64,000 nt of DNA, taken from Xanthobacter flavus. Lineage in GTDB: Bacteria > Pseudomonadota > Alphaproteobacteria > Rhizobiales > Xanthobacteraceae. Below, one piece after another: positions 1-8,496 of this stretch. The notes under the pieces were generated by a model, which was not told the origin of the DNA, searched no databases, and saw only the letters and a program-made list of their open reading frames with translations. The stretch lies in assembly GCF_017875275.1 (NCBI RefSeq), contig NZ_JAGGML010000001.1, positions 3,059,001 to 3,123,000 on the forward strand, in the 5' to 3' direction. Numbering within the stretch: the stretch's first letter is position 1; the number at the start of each line of letters is the position of its first letter. The position numbers and the translations under genes were made by a program.

Positions 1-352
1 CGGGTGTGTAGAACTTCAGCGCGAAGCCGCGCACGTCGCGCTCGGCGTCCGCCGCGCCGAGTTCGCCGGCCACCGTGGAGAAGCGGGCGATCATGGGCGT
101 CTGCGCGCCGGGCTGGAGCGCCTTGGCCTTGGTGTATTTCGAGATGTCGCCGGTGATGGTGAGGGTGCCGTGGGCGCCCCAGCCCTTGGCGTGGACCACG
201 CGCTCGGGAATGCGCTCGCGGTTCTGGTGCGCCAGCTTCTCGATGAGCTGGTAATCCTGCATCAGCACCGGGCCGCGCGGGCCGGCGGTGAGGGAATTCT
301 GGTTGTCGGCGATGGGATTGCCGGCCGTGGTGGTGAGGGTGGGTCGCGTCAT
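1..352 (-). CDS. katA: Catalase, N-terminal part (gene runs off the window)
   Basis: Only the first 117 codons lie in the window; the gene continues beyond base 1. The translated start has the hallmarks of small-subunit monofunctional haem catalases: [18 protein letters not shown], then [20 protein letters not shown], then [13 protein letters not shown], which carries the distal haem histidine. FTVTGD-like and RFSTVAGE stretches follow. The enzyme dismutates hydrogen peroxide in the cytoplasm. It is transcribed divergently from an oxyR gene, the classical arrangement for peroxide-inducible catalase, and a LysR-type palindrome lies in the 123-bp gap. The ATG at 350-352 is the only sensible start for this conserved beginning. 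The proximal haem ligand and C-terminus cannot be seen here. Confidence 0.93.
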   Translation of the reverse strand, partial: MTRPTLTTTAGNPIADNQNSLTAGPRGPVLMQDYQLIEKLAHQNRERIPERVVHAKGWGAHGTLTITGDISKYTKAKALQPGAQTPMIARFSTVAGELGAADAERDVRGFALKFYTP

Positions 353-456
353 GAAGGGCTCCCTGCTTGGACCTGCGCCGTGACGGCTGCGGATCAACCG
401 GGGCGCAGCATGGCCGTCAGTTGGAATAAGGACAAATCAGATTGCATTGAATTTTT

Positions 457-473
457 GATAAGATAAACTTATC
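457..473. promoter_or_regulatory. LysR/OxyR-type palindrome between katA and oxyR
   Basis: GATAAG-ATAAA-CTTATC is a perfect 6-bp inverted repeat with a 5-bp spacer. It contains the T-N11-A core (T459, A471) typical of LysR-family boxes and sits in an AT-rich stretch. It ends two bases before the GTG start of oxyR, so a bound regulator could repress oxyR itself while activating katA on the other strand. That OxyR is the protein that binds here is inferred from position. Confidence 0.6.
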
Positions 474-475
474 GC

Positions 476-1405
476 GTGCTCTCCACCCGTCAGCTTCGCT
501 ACTTCGATGCCCTTGCTCGCCACCGCCATTTCGGCCGTGCGGCGGAGGAGTGCGCCGTGACCCAGCCGGCCCTCTCCATGCAGATCCGCGAGATGGAGGA
601 GGCCCTCGGCGTGCGCCTCGTGGAGCGGGGGCGGAGCGGGGTGCGCCTGACGCCGGTGGGGGAGGAGGCCGCCTCCCGCGCCCGGGGCGTGCTCGCGGCC
701 CTCGCCGACATGGAGCGCACCATCCGCGACCGGGGGCGGCTGCTGGAAGGGCGGATGCGTCTCGGCGTCATCCCCTCCATCGCGCCCTATCTTCTGCCCC
801 GCCTGCTGCCGGAAATGGCGGGGCGCTGGCCCGGCGTGGAGATCGCGCTGCGGGAGAGCCAGACCGAGCAACTGGTGAACGATCTCGCCCATGGCGATCT
901 CGACCTCGTCATCCTCTCCTTGCCGGTGGAGCATCCGGCGCTGGAGACGATGGCGCTGTTCGACGACCCGTTTCTTCTCGCCGTTCCCGAGGCTTCGCCG
1001 GACTTCCCGGGCGAGACCGCGGTGCCCGAGGACATCCTCGCCGCCGATCTCCTGCTCCTGGAGGACGGCCACTGCTTCCGCGACCAGGCGCTGAACGTCT
1101 GCCGCAAGGTGGATGCCCGCCAGCTGCGGCGCTTCGGCGCCTCCAGCCTGTCGACGCTGGCCCAGCTGGTCGCCAACGGGCAGGGCGTGACGCTGCTGCC
1201 GCAGATGTTCGTCGCCTCCGAAGGCGGGAGCATCCCGCGCGTGCGGCTGCTGCGCTTTCCCCATCCCGCGCCGTCGCGCACCATCGGCCTCGTCTGGCGG
1301 CGGACTTTACCGTTCCGGGACGACGTGGCGCAGGTCGCCGCCATGGTTCGGGCCTGCCGTCCGGCTGTGCAAGACGGCGAAGACCGGCGCTCTGCCTTGC
1401 TTTGA
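476..1405 (+). CDS. oxyR: Peroxide-sensing LysR-family regulator OxyR
   Basis: This 309-residue LysR-type regulator has an N-terminal winged helix (about residues 1-60, with RHFGRAAEECAVTQPALSMQ as recognition region) and a periplasmic-binding-like effector domain. The redox pair is present as GHC-FRDQALNV-C, with Cys200 and Cys209. It has the same eight-residue spacing as the C199/C208 disulfide switch of E. coli OxyR, which supports peroxide sensing specifically. It is divergent from katA, its expected target. The start is a GTG at 476 that lies right after the palindrome; a later methionine would remove the helix-turn-helix. The length is normal for the family. Confidence 0.93.
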   Translation: MLSTRQLRYFDALARHRHFGRAAEECAVTQPALSMQIREMEEALGVRLVERGRSGVRLTPVGEEAASRARGVLAALADMERTIRDRGRLLEGRMRLGVIPSIAPYLLPRLLPEMAGRWPGVEIALRESQTEQLVNDLAHGDLDLVILSLPVEHPALETMALFDDPFLLAVPEASPDFPGETAVPEDILAADLLLLEDGHCFRDQALNVCRKVDARQLRRFGASSLSTLAQLVANGQGVTLLPQMFVASEGGSIPRVRLLRFPHPAPSRTIGLVWRRTLPFRDDVAQVAAMVRACRPAVQDGEDRRSALL

Positions 1406-1446
1406 CCCGCGTTCGCGGCTAAGCCCCGCCCAAAGACGGGGATCCT

Positions 1447-2520
1447 ATGGCTCAGGACGGACTTTCCTACCGCGACGCGGGCGTGGACATCGATGCGGGC
1501 AACCGGCTCGTCGATCTCATCAAGCCGCTGGTGAAGGCCACCGCCCGGCCCGGCGCCGATGCGGACATCGGCGGCTTCGGCGGCGTGTTCGACCTGAAGG
1601 CGGCGGGATTTGCCGATCCCCTCCTCATCGCGACCACCGACGGCGTGGGCACCAAGCTCAAGATCGCCATCGATACCGGCGTCCATGACACCATCGGCAT
1701 CGATCTTGTGGCCATGTGCGTGAACGATCTCGTGGTGCAGGGCGCCGAGCCGCTGCTGTTCCTCGATTATTTCGCCACAGGCCGCCTCGCGCCGGAGGTG
1801 GGCGCCCATATCGTCGCGGGCATCGCGCGGGCCTGCAAGGCGGCCGGCTGCGCCCTCATCGGCGGCGAGACGGCCGAGATGCCGGGCATGTACCGCGACG
1901 GCGATTATGACCTCGCCGGTTTCTCCCTCGGGGCCGTCGAGCGCACCGAGCTTTTGCCGAAGAAGGACGTGGGGCCGGGTGACGTGATCCTCGGCCTCGC
2001 CTCGGACGGCGTGCATTCCAACGGCTATTCGCTGGTGCGCCGCATCGTCGAGCGCTCCGGCCTCGCCTGGACCGACGAGGCGCCCTTCCACAGGGGACAG
2101 AACCTCGGCACCGCGCTCCTCACCCCCACCCGGCTCTATGTGAAGAGCGTGCTCTCCGTCATCCGCTCGACCGGGGCGGTGAAGGCGCTCGCCCACGTCA
2201 CCGGCGGCGGCATCACCGAGAACCTGCCACGCGTGCTGCCGGCCGGCACCATCGCCCGCATTGACCTTTCCAACCTCATCGTTCCCCCGGTCTTCCGTTG
2301 GCTCGCGTCCGTGGGCGCGGTGGCGCCGGAAGAGATGCTGCGCGCCTTCAACTGCGGCGTCGGCATGGCCGTGGTGGTTCCCGTGGAGCGCGAGGAAGAG
2401 GTGGCCGACGCCTTCGCCGCCGCGGGCGAGACGGTCATCCGCCTCGGCGTCATCGAGCCGGGCACCGGCGCGGCCCATGTGGTTTATGACGGGGCCGCCG
2501 ATTTCGGGTTCGCGTCATGA
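1447..2520 (+). CDS. purM: Phosphoribosylformylglycinamidine cyclo-ligase (AIR synthetase)
   Basis: This cytoplasmic enzyme makes aminoimidazole ribonucleotide from FGAM with ATP, the fifth step of de novo purine synthesis. The 357-residue product shows family motifs: [13 protein letters not shown] at the N-terminus, [43 protein letters not shown], and the [14 protein letters not shown] glycine-rich segment, ending with the AIRS C-terminal domain ([18 protein letters not shown]). It overlaps purN by four bases (ATGA), so the two are translationally coupled. The ATG at 1447 is preceded by a GGGGAT stretch. Confidence 0.97.
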   Translation: MAQDGLSYRDAGVDIDAGNRLVDLIKPLVKATARPGADADIGGFGGVFDLKAAGFADPLLIATTDGVGTKLKIAIDTGVHDTIGIDLVAMCVNDLVVQGAEPLLFLDYFATGRLAPEVGAHIVAGIARACKAAGCALIGGETAEMPGMYRDGDYDLAGFSLGAVERTELLPKKDVGPGDVILGLASDGVHSNGYSLVRRIVERSGLAWTDEAPFHRGQNLGTALLTPTRLYVKSVLSVIRSTGAVKALAHVTGGGITENLPRVLPAGTIARIDLSNLIVPPVFRWLASVGAVAPEEMLRAFNCGVGMAVVVPVEREEEVADAFAAAGETVIRLGVIEPGTGAAHVVYDGAADFGFAS

Positions 2521-3176
2521 GCGAGGCGGCGCCGAAACGCACCGCGATCCTCATCTCCGGCCGCGGCTCCAACATGGCGGCGCTGGTGAAGGCGGCCGAG
2601 GCGCCGGACTTCCCGGCCGAGATCGCGCTGGTCCTCTCCAACCGGGAGGACGCCGCCGGCCTCGACTTCGCCAAGGACCATGGCGTGCCCACCCTTGTGC
2701 TCTCGCACAAGGGCTATGCCGACCGCCTCGCCTTCGACGCGGCCCTCGACGCACATCTCAAGGCCGAGGGCATCGAGATCGTCTGCCTCGCCGGCTTCAT
2801 GCGTCTCCTCACCCCCTGGCTGGTGGAGCGCTGGCGCAACCGGATGATCAACGTCCACCCCTCGCTGCTGCCGAGCTTCAAGGGCCTCCACACCCACGAG
2901 CGGGCGCTGGAGGCCGGCGTGCGCCTGCACGGCTGCACCGTGCATTTCGTGCGCGCCGAGATGGACGAGGGCCCGATCATCCTCCAGGCCGCAGTGGGCG
3001 TGGAGGCCGACGACACGCCGGACGTCCTCGCCGCCCGCGTGCTGGCGCAGGAGCATGTGATCTATCCCAAGGGGCTGGAGCTTCTGGCCGCCGGCCGCCT
3101 GAAGGTCGCCGACGAACGGGTGGAGATCACCGGCGCCATGGGCGGCCTCCCGCCGCTGGTTTCGCCGGGGGTGTAG
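2517..3176 (+). CDS. purN: Phosphoribosylglycinamide formyltransferase
   Basis: GAR transformylase adds a formyl group from 10-formyl-tetrahydrofolate to GAR, the third step of purine synthesis. The 219-residue product contains the folate and substrate motifs [19 protein letters not shown], the catalytic region AGFMRLL, the [20 protein letters not shown] signature with its active-site His, and [13 protein letters not shown] with the catalytic Asp. It starts within the stop of purM (ATGA overlap) and ends before a short GC hairpin. Length is typical. Confidence 0.97.
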   Translation: MSEAAPKRTAILISGRGSNMAALVKAAEAPDFPAEIALVLSNREDAAGLDFAKDHGVPTLVLSHKGYADRLAFDAALDAHLKAEGIEIVCLAGFMRLLTPWLVERWRNRMINVHPSLLPSFKGLHTHERALEAGVRLHGCTVHFVRAEMDEGPIILQAAVGVEADDTPDVLAARVLAQEHVIYPKGLELLAAGRLKVADERVEITGAMGGLPPLVSPGV

Positions 3177-3181
3177 TTCAC

Positions 3182-3203
3182 GAGCGGGGTGCCCGCTCTC
3201 CTT
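3182..3203 (+). terminator. Weak intrinsic terminator after purN
   Basis: GAGCGGG-GTG-CCCGCTC forms a 7-bp hairpin with a three-base loop, followed by TCCTTT. It lies 5 bases beyond the purN stop. The T tract is poor, so termination may be partial; the opposite-strand gene ends shortly after. Confidence 0.45.
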
Positions 3204-3239
3204 TGCGCTGACACTATGTGGTCGTCGGGCGTGAGAGCC

Positions 3240-5360
3240 TCACGCCCCGATCTTCACCACCCGCACCTTGTTGTCGTGAAACGCCGCGCCACCCACCGGC
3301 GCCACCGGGTCAGCCCCCGTCAGCGTATTGATCCCGCGCCCGCTGCGATGGGCGCCGGACGGCTGGATCTGCTCGGAGACCACGACGCCGCGCCGCAGCC
3401 CGTCGAACAGGCGGACGCGCAGTTCCACCCGCCCGCGCGGATTTTCCACCGCCACGAGATCGTCCTCGGCCACGCCCAGCGTCGCCGCGTCATCGGGATG
3501 GACCAGCAGGGAGGGCGCGCCCTCCTTCTCCTGCGAGGTGGGCGTCTCGGTGAAGGAAGAATTGAGGAAGTTGCGCGCCGGCGCGGTGACGAGGCGGAAG
3601 GGATGCTCCGCATCCGCCTCCTCGATCACCGCCCAATGGTCCGGCAAAGCCGGCATCTCGGCGACGGGACCGAACTTGCCCGGCGCGGGGAAGGAGAGGT
3701 TGGCCCAGTCCACCGCGAAGTGGAAGCGCTTGTCGCGGTGGGCGAAGCCGTCGAGGAAGTGGGCGGCGCGGAAATCCTGCGCCACGTCCATGAAGCGGGC
3801 CTCCTCCAGCGCCTCCACCGGGCCGCGGCCGCTTTCGCGCAGGGTCCAGTCGATGAGTTCGCGCGCGGTCATGCCGAAGCCGGGATGCTCGGCGCCGAGG
3901 CGGGATGCCAAAGCACAGATCACGTCGTGGTTGGTGCGGCACTCGCCCGGCGGCTCGACGATCTTGGTGCCGATCTGGATGTGGGGATGCCCGCCCGCGC
4001 CATAGAGGTCGTCATGCTCGGTGAACATGGTGGCGGGCAGCACGATGTCCGCCATTTTCGCGGTGTCGGTCATGAACTGCTCGTGGACCGCGACGAACAG
4101 GTCCTCCCGCGCGAAGCCGCGCTTCACCTTCTCCTGCTCGGGGGCCACCGCCACCGGATTGGTGTTCTGGATGAGGAGCGCCGCCACCTTGCCGCCGCCG
4201 GCCAGCGCGTCCTCCTCGCCCATCAGGATCGGGCCGATGCGGGACTGGTCGAGGGCGCGCACGGTGGGATCGAGCCGGTCCAGCCCCTCGATCATCTTCT
4301 TGCGCCAGCCATAGGTGCCGGACATGGAATGCAGCGCGCCGCCGCCCTCATGCTGCCAACTGCCGGCCACCACCGGGATGGAGGCCACCGCATGCATGTT
4401 CAGGGCGCCGTTGCGGCTGCGGGAGAAGCCGTAACCGATGCGGAAGTAGGAGGCGGGGGTCATGCCCACCAGGCGGGCGTAGGCCTCGATCTCGGCGACC
4501 GGCAGGCCGCAAATGGCCGAAGCCCATTCCGGAGTGCGGGTGGCAAGGTGGGCTTCCAGCGCGGCGGCGTCGCGGGCGTAGGTGTCCATATAGGTGCGAT
4601 CGGCGAGGCCGTCGCGGAACAGCACATGCATGACCGCGCAGGCCAGCGCCCCGTCCGTGCCGGGGCGGATGAGCAGGGGGATGTCCGCCTGCTCCATGGT
4701 GGGCGTGCGATAGACATCCACCACCGCGATCTTCGCGCCGTGCTTCTTCCGCGCATGGATGGCGTGGGTCATCACATTGACCTGCGTGGACACCGCATTG
4801 GTGCCCCACAGGGTAATGAGGCCGGACGAGGCCATCTCGCGCGGGTCCACGCCGGAGATGCGGCCGGCGCCCGCCATGTAGCCGCTCCAGGCGGGATTGA
4901 CGCAGATGGAAGAGAAGAAGCGCGAATAGCGCTTCACATGGGTCAGCCGGTTGATGCCGTCGCGCATCACGAGGCCCATGGTGCCGGCATAATAATAGGG
5001 CCAGACGGACTCTGCCCCATGCGCCCGCTCGGCCTTCAGGAGGCCCTCGGCCACGCGGTCCAGCGCCTCATCCCACGAAATGCGGGTGAACTGGCCGGAC
5101 CCCTTGGGGCCGGTGCGCAGCAGGGGATGGGTGAGACGGTCCGGGTGGTTCGCCCGCTCGGCATAGCGGGCGACCTTCGCGCAGATGACGCCGGCGGTAT
5201 AGGGCTGGTCCTTCGAGCCATGCACGCGGCCGATGCGGCCGTCCGCCATCACGTCCACCTTCAGGGCGCAGACGGACGGGCAGTCATGAGGACAGACGGA
5301 GGGGTGAGTCGCAACCGGGCTGTGGGCGGTGTGCGAGGCGTTCGGGGCATGGACGTTCAT
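3240..5360 (-). CDS. Molybdopterin-dependent oxidoreductase (DMSO reductase superfamily), substrate unknown
   Basis: The 706-residue protein belongs to the bis-molybdopterin-guanine-dinucleotide family. An N-terminal Fe4S4 domain has Cys23, Cys27, Cys31 and Cys60 (CPHDCPSVC then GVICAK). The catalytic domains follow (ISWDEAL, LWGTNAVSTQVNVMTHAI, PLLIRPGTDGALA) and a C-terminal molydopterin-dinucleotide-binding domain (LVTAPARNFLNSSF, VHPDDAATLGV, NPRGRVELRV). Cys153 in SSICVNPA is near where this family carries its molybdenum ligand; that assignment is an inference. There is no Tat signal, so the enzyme is probably cytoplasmic. No electron-transfer or membrane subunit is adjacent. Candidates include assimilatory, biotin-sulfoxide or formate-type reactions; I cannot choose among them. 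Confidence 0.85.
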   Translation of the reverse strand: MNVHAPNASHTAHSPVATHPSVCPHDCPSVCALKVDVMADGRIGRVHGSKDQPYTAGVICAKVARYAERANHPDRLTHPLLRTGPKGSGQFTRISWDEALDRVAEGLLKAERAHGAESVWPYYYAGTMGLVMRDGINRLTHVKRYSRFFSSICVNPAWSGYMAGAGRISGVDPREMASSGLITLWGTNAVSTQVNVMTHAIHARKKHGAKIAVVDVYRTPTMEQADIPLLIRPGTDGALACAVMHVLFRDGLADRTYMDTYARDAAALEAHLATRTPEWASAICGLPVAEIEAYARLVGMTPASYFRIGYGFSRSRNGALNMHAVASIPVVAGSWQHEGGGALHSMSGTYGWRKKMIEGLDRLDPTVRALDQSRIGPILMGEEDALAGGGKVAALLIQNTNPVAVAPEQEKVKRGFAREDLFVAVHEQFMTDTAKMADIVLPATMFTEHDDLYGAGGHPHIQIGTKIVEPPGECRTNHDVICALASRLGAEHPGFGMTARELIDWTLRESGRGPVEALEEARFMDVAQDFRAAHFLDGFAHRDKRFHFAVDWANLSFPAPGKFGPVAEMPALPDHWAVIEEADAEHPFRLVTAPARNFLNSSFTETPTSQEKEGAPSLLVHPDDAATLGVAEDDLVAVENPRGRVELRVRLFDGLRRGVVVSEQIQPSGAHRSGRGINTLTGADPVAPVGGAAFHDNKVRVVKIGA

Positions 5361-5373
5361 GGCCGAGAGACAA

Positions 5374-5405
5374 TAAAGGGGGCGACGCGCGGCGTCGCCC
5401 CCTTT
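5374..5405 (-). terminator. Intrinsic terminator after the terC gene
   Basis: GGGGGCGACG and CGTCGCCCCC arms form a very stable hairpin, followed on the minus strand by TTTATTG. It lies just downstream of the TerC gene ending at 5428 and just upstream of the oxidoreductase start at 5360, so it separates their transcripts. Confidence 0.85.
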
Positions 5406-5427
5406 TCAGACCTTATCTAGGGAAGGC

Positions 5428-6171
5428 TCAGGCGCCGTGCCCGGCCTCGGTGGCGCGGTCGCGACTGCGGTTGCGCAGGATGTAGCCGAGCCCCAGCACG
5501 AAGAGCGCGCCGATGGTGCTTGCCACATAGTGGGGCAGGGCCGCCGGGTGCAGTCCGTCCTCGGCCACCTTCACCAGCGCCGGATTGATCTGCTGCAGGT
5601 AGCTGAGCGCCATCACGTCGCCCACCAGCATCTCACCGGCGATCCAGCCGAGCAGCGCCGCGCCGAACCAGATCAGGATGGGGAAGCGGGTGAGCAGCGA
5701 CAGCAGCAGCTGCGAGCCGAAGATGATGAGCGGGATGGTGAGCAGCAGGCCGAACACGAACAATTCCCAGTGGCCGCGCGCCGCGGCGGCGATGGCCACC
5801 ACATTGTCGAGGCTCATGACCGCATCGGCGATGGCGATGGTGCGCACGGCCTTCCACAGGCTGTCCGATGCGGCGACCTCGTGGGAATCCCCGCCGTTGT
5901 CGGTGACCAGCTTGATGGCGATCCAGAACAGGAGCAGGCCGCCGACCACCTTCAGGAACGGCACGCCGAGAAGGTAGGAGACCGCCAGCGCGAACAGGAT
6001 GCGCAGGCCGACCGCCGCGCCGGCGCCGAGCAGGATGCCCCACTTGCGCTGCTTCTGCGGCAGCGAGCGGCAGGCGAGCGCGATGACCACCGCATTGTCG
6101 CCGGACAGCAGCAGGTCGATCCAGATGATCTGCAGAAGGGCGACCCAGAAGGTCGGCGCGGTGAAATCCAT
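5428..6171 (-). CDS. TerC-family integral membrane protein (YjbE type), copy 1
   Basis: This 247-residue, multi-pass inner-membrane protein belongs to the TerC family. Signature segments are IIWIDLLLSGDNAVVIALA and ADAVMSLDNVVAIAAAA, each with the conserved Asp-Asn in a membrane helix that is proposed to coordinate a metal ion. The family is linked to tellurite resistance and, in several bacteria, to manganese or calcium export; substrate here is unknown. I place the start at the ATG at 6171, because GGAG lies seven bases upstream of it, although an in-frame ATG exists at 6183. A close paralog lies immediately upstream on the same strand. Confidence 0.88.
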   Translation of the reverse strand: MDFTAPTFWVALLQIIWIDLLLSGDNAVVIALACRSLPQKQRKWGILLGAGAAVGLRILFALAVSYLLGVPFLKVVGGLLLFWIAIKLVTDNGGDSHEVAASDSLWKAVRTIAIADAVMSLDNVVAIAAAARGHWELFVFGLLLTIPLIIFGSQLLLSLLTRFPILIWFGAALLGWIAGEMLVGDVMALSYLQQINPALVKVAEDGLHPAALPHYVASTIGALFVLGLGYILRNRSRDRATEAGHGA

Positions 6172-6294
6172 CGTCCACTCCATTGGGTGCAGGCGGTAAG
6201 GCTATCGTTCGGGGCGGTTCGGCGGGCACGGATGCTATGATGTCGCGTCGCATAAATGACGCGGTAGAACTTCCGTTACGGCAAACCGGAGACA

Positions 6295-6322
6295 GAAAAA
6301 AGGGGCCTCGTGCGACCCCTTT
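6295..6322 (-). terminator. Intrinsic terminator between the two terC genes
   Basis: On the minus strand AAGGGG, a ten-base loop and CCCCTT are followed by a run of T (6295-6301). It lies 15 bases beyond the stop of the upstream TerC gene, which suggests that the paralogs have separate transcripts. Confidence 0.7.
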
Positions 6323-6336
6323 CCCTCAAAATCAAT

Positions 6337-7041
6337 TCAGGCCGGCAGGTCGTTGTGGGGCGCGCGCCGACCCTTGTACCAGCGCAGGCCAAGGGCCACA
6401 GCCACCACGAGGACGGCGCCGGCGGCCGAGACGATGCGGTGAAGGTGGTGGGTGGTTGCCTCGCCCAGCCGCTCGATGATGGCGACATCGCCCAGCAGCA
6501 TGTCGCCCGCCACCCAGCCCAGCAGCGCCGCCCCGGCCCAGACCAGCAGCGGGAAGCGATTGATGAGCGCCATCACCAGCGAGGAGCCGGCGATGATGAG
6601 GGGAATGGAAATGGCCAGGCCGAATATCAGCAGGAACCAGTCGCCGTCGGCGATGGCGGCCACGGCCACCACATTGTCGAGGCTCATGACGATGTCCGCC
6701 ACGGCCACCGTGCCCACGGCCTTCCAGAGGTTGTCGCTGGACTGGATGGCCTCTTCGCCCGCCTCTTCGGGGCCGGCGAGGTCCACCGCGATCCACATGA
6801 GCGCGAGCGAGCCCACGAGCTTCAGCCAGGGCAGCGCCAGCAGCGTCGCGACGATGCCGGTGAAGATGATGCGCAGTCCCACCGCCACGCCGGCACCGAG
6901 GACGATGCCCGTGCGGCGCACCTTCTGCGGCAGCGAGCGGCAGGCGAGCGCGATGACCACCGCATTGTCGCCTGACAAGAGGACGTTGATCCAAATGATC
7001 TGAAGCAGCGCCAGCCAGAGCACTGGTGAATCGAGCGCCAT
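6337..7041 (-). CDS. TerC-family integral membrane protein (YjbE type), copy 2
   Basis: This 234-residue membrane protein is a clear paralog of the neighbouring gene. It shares LLQIIWIN-LLSGDNAVVIALACRSLPQK and VADIVMSLDNVVAVAAIADG (both broken here for brevity), with the two intramembrane Asp-Asn pairs. About seven hydrophobic segments are visible. Start chosen at 7041 because AGGGA sits four to five bases upstream; an in-frame ATG at 7077 has no such site. I looked for a manganese riboswitch (yybP-ykoY) in the leader, which often precedes this family, and did not see one. Confidence 0.88.
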   Translation of the reverse strand: MALDSPVLWLALLQIIWINVLLSGDNAVVIALACRSLPQKVRRTGIVLGAGVAVGLRIIFTGIVATLLALPWLKLVGSLALMWIAVDLAGPEEAGEEAIQSSDNLWKAVGTVAVADIVMSLDNVVAVAAIADGDWFLLIFGLAISIPLIIAGSSLVMALINRFPLLVWAGAALLGWVAGDMLLGDVAIIERLGEATTHHLHRIVSAAGAVLVVAVALGLRWYKGRRAPHNDLPA

Positions 7042-7221
7042 GTTCCCTACCCCGGGCCAAAAGAGCGTCGGCGTCACCGCGAGATTGTATTCTGCGTCTG
7101 GTGCGCCGTATTTTGGATTTTGACGCTACGGTATTCTGCCCGTGGGGCGGGCTCAACAAAAACCGGATGCCGCGGCGCACCAATTCGATCGCGCGCCGCG
7201 GAATCCTAATCCAATACCAGC

Positions 7222-7644
7222 TCAGCCGACGATTTCATTGCCGGAGAAGAACTGGGCGATCTCCACCTTGGCATTGTCGGTGCTGTCGGAGCCGTGGGCC
7301 GAATTGGCCTCGATGGACTCGGCGAACAGCTTGCGGATGGTGCCCTCGGCGGCGTTCGCCGGGTTGGTGGCGCCCATCACTTCGCGGTACTTGGCAACCG
7401 CGTTCTCGCCTTCGAGCACCTGCACCACAACGGGGCCGGAGATCATGAAGGCCACGAGCTCGCCGAAGAAGGGGCGCTCCTTGTGCACGGCGTAGAAGGT
7501 TTCGGCCTCCTCGCGCGTCATGCGGATGCGCTTCTGGGCCACGATCTTGAGGCCCGCGTTCTCGATGACGGCATTGATGGCGCCGGTGAGGTTCCGACGC
7601 GTGGCGTCGGGCTTGATGATCGAGAAGGTGCGCTCGATCGCCAT
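7222..7644 (-). CDS. ndk: Nucleoside diphosphate kinase
   Basis: Ndk transfers the gamma-phosphate from ATP to nucleoside diphosphates through a phosphohistidine. The 140-residue product has the standard length and motifs: [15 protein letters not shown], the Kpn-loop region, [18 protein letters not shown], and the active-site NSAHGSDS containing the catalytic His. The start at 7644 gives the canonical MAIERTF beginning; upstream in-frame codons are not conserved-looking. It is a single cytoplasmic gene on the minus strand. Confidence 0.97.
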   Translation of the reverse strand: MAIERTFSIIKPDATRRNLTGAINAVIENAGLKIVAQKRIRMTREEAETFYAVHKERPFFGELVAFMISGPVVVQVLEGENAVAKYREVMGATNPANAAEGTIRKLFAESIEANSAHGSDSTDNAKVEIAQFFSGNEIVG

Positions 7645-7758
7645 GGGGGACCGTCCTGTCTGTTCATGGAAGAGGAATGCCGCGAGCATCCCGCGGATGG
7701 CGCGGCTCTTAGCAGGGGGGCGCCCAAGGGGCAAGGGAAGGGGCGAAATGCCCTGCCT

Positions 7759-8406
7759 TCACCGGTCCTTCAGCACCCCGTCGATGGCCCGCTCCACGGC
7801 GGCGGAGGCATCGAAGGCCACCGGCACGCCAAGCACCCGCGGCCAGAACAGCGGCTCCTTGATGGCGCCAAGGAATTGCGCCGCCGCGAGCTGCGGGTCC
7901 GGCGTGGCGAGGCGGCCCTCGGCGGCGAGCGCGGCGAAATAGGCCCCGAGCCCCTTCAGCGCCGGCTCCTTCCCAACGGCGAAATAGGCCTGGGACAATT
8001 CCGGAAAGCGGGGAGCCTCGGCAATGACCAGCCGCAGCAATGGCACGACGTCCGGCCGTTCCCAATGCTCGGTCAGGCGCCCGACATAGGCGCGCAGAAC
8101 GGCGCGGGGGTCGCCGCCTGTGTCGCCGGGCAGGATGGGCGCGCGGGTGAAATGGGACCAGGCGTCGTCGATCACCGCCGCGAACAGGTCCGCCTTGCCC
8201 GGAAAGTGCTGGTAGAGCGTGCGCTTGGAGACGGGCGCCGCCGCCGCCACGGCATCCATGGAGGTGCCCTCGTAGCCCCGCTCCAGAAACAAACGGCGCG
8301 CGGCTCCGCGGATGCGCGGCACGGTGGTGCGGCGGTCGCGTGGGGGGCGGCCGTCGGCCGGAGCGGTTCCGGCGGCGCGGGGCGGGGAGGGGATGTCACT
8401 TGACAT
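7759..8406 (-). CDS. TetR-family transcriptional regulator
   Basis: The 215-residue protein has an N-terminal TetR helix-turn-helix at about residues 30-77 ([20 protein letters not shown], then [20 protein letters not shown]) followed by a helical ligand domain of the AefR-like (TetR_C_7) kind. It is divergent from an aldo/keto reductase. A TACAC-N6-GTGTA palindrome just upstream of its start is the probable operator, so it likely represses itself and its neighbour. The inducing ligand is unknown. About 25 residues precede the DNA-binding domain and are rich in Pro and Arg. Confidence 0.88.
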   Translation of the reverse strand: MSSDIPSPPRAAGTAPADGRPPRDRRTTVPRIRGAARRLFLERGYEGTSMDAVAAAAPVSKRTLYQHFPGKADLFAAVIDDAWSHFTRAPILPGDTGGDPRAVLRAYVGRLTEHWERPDVVPLLRLVIAEAPRFPELSQAYFAVGKEPALKGLGAYFAALAAEGRLATPDPQLAAAQFLGAIKEPLFWPRVLGVPVAFDASAAVERAIDGVLKDR

Positions 8407-8409
8407 AAG

Positions 8410-8425
8410 TACACTATACGGTGTA
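8410..8425. promoter_or_regulatory. Probable TetR operator in the divergent promoter region
   Basis: TACAC-TATACG-GTGTA is a perfect 5-bp inverted repeat with a 6-bp spacer. A TTGACA hexamer starts at 8400, so the palindrome would cover promoter elements. It is 4 bases from the TetR start and about 70 bases from the reductase start. Binding by the adjacent TetR protein is inferred. Confidence 0.6.
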
Positions 8426-8496
8426 GTTTACATTCATGGCCAGCGCGGATCCGCTTGGCTGTGCATCCCTACACTCCCCTTCATATGAGGTCCCCC

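Noticed and set aside
437..1264. Open frame opposite oxyR
   Set aside because: Shadow of oxyR; the plus-strand product has the full LysR fold and redox cysteines.
3189..5420. A 743-codon open frame opposite the molybdoenzyme
   Set aside because: Same antisense artefact; the minus-strand protein has a clear Fe4S4 and molybdopterin domain order.
7042..7221. Manganese (yybP-ykoY) riboswitch ahead of the TerC gene
   Set aside because: I looked for the conserved loop sequences in both TerC leaders and did not find them.
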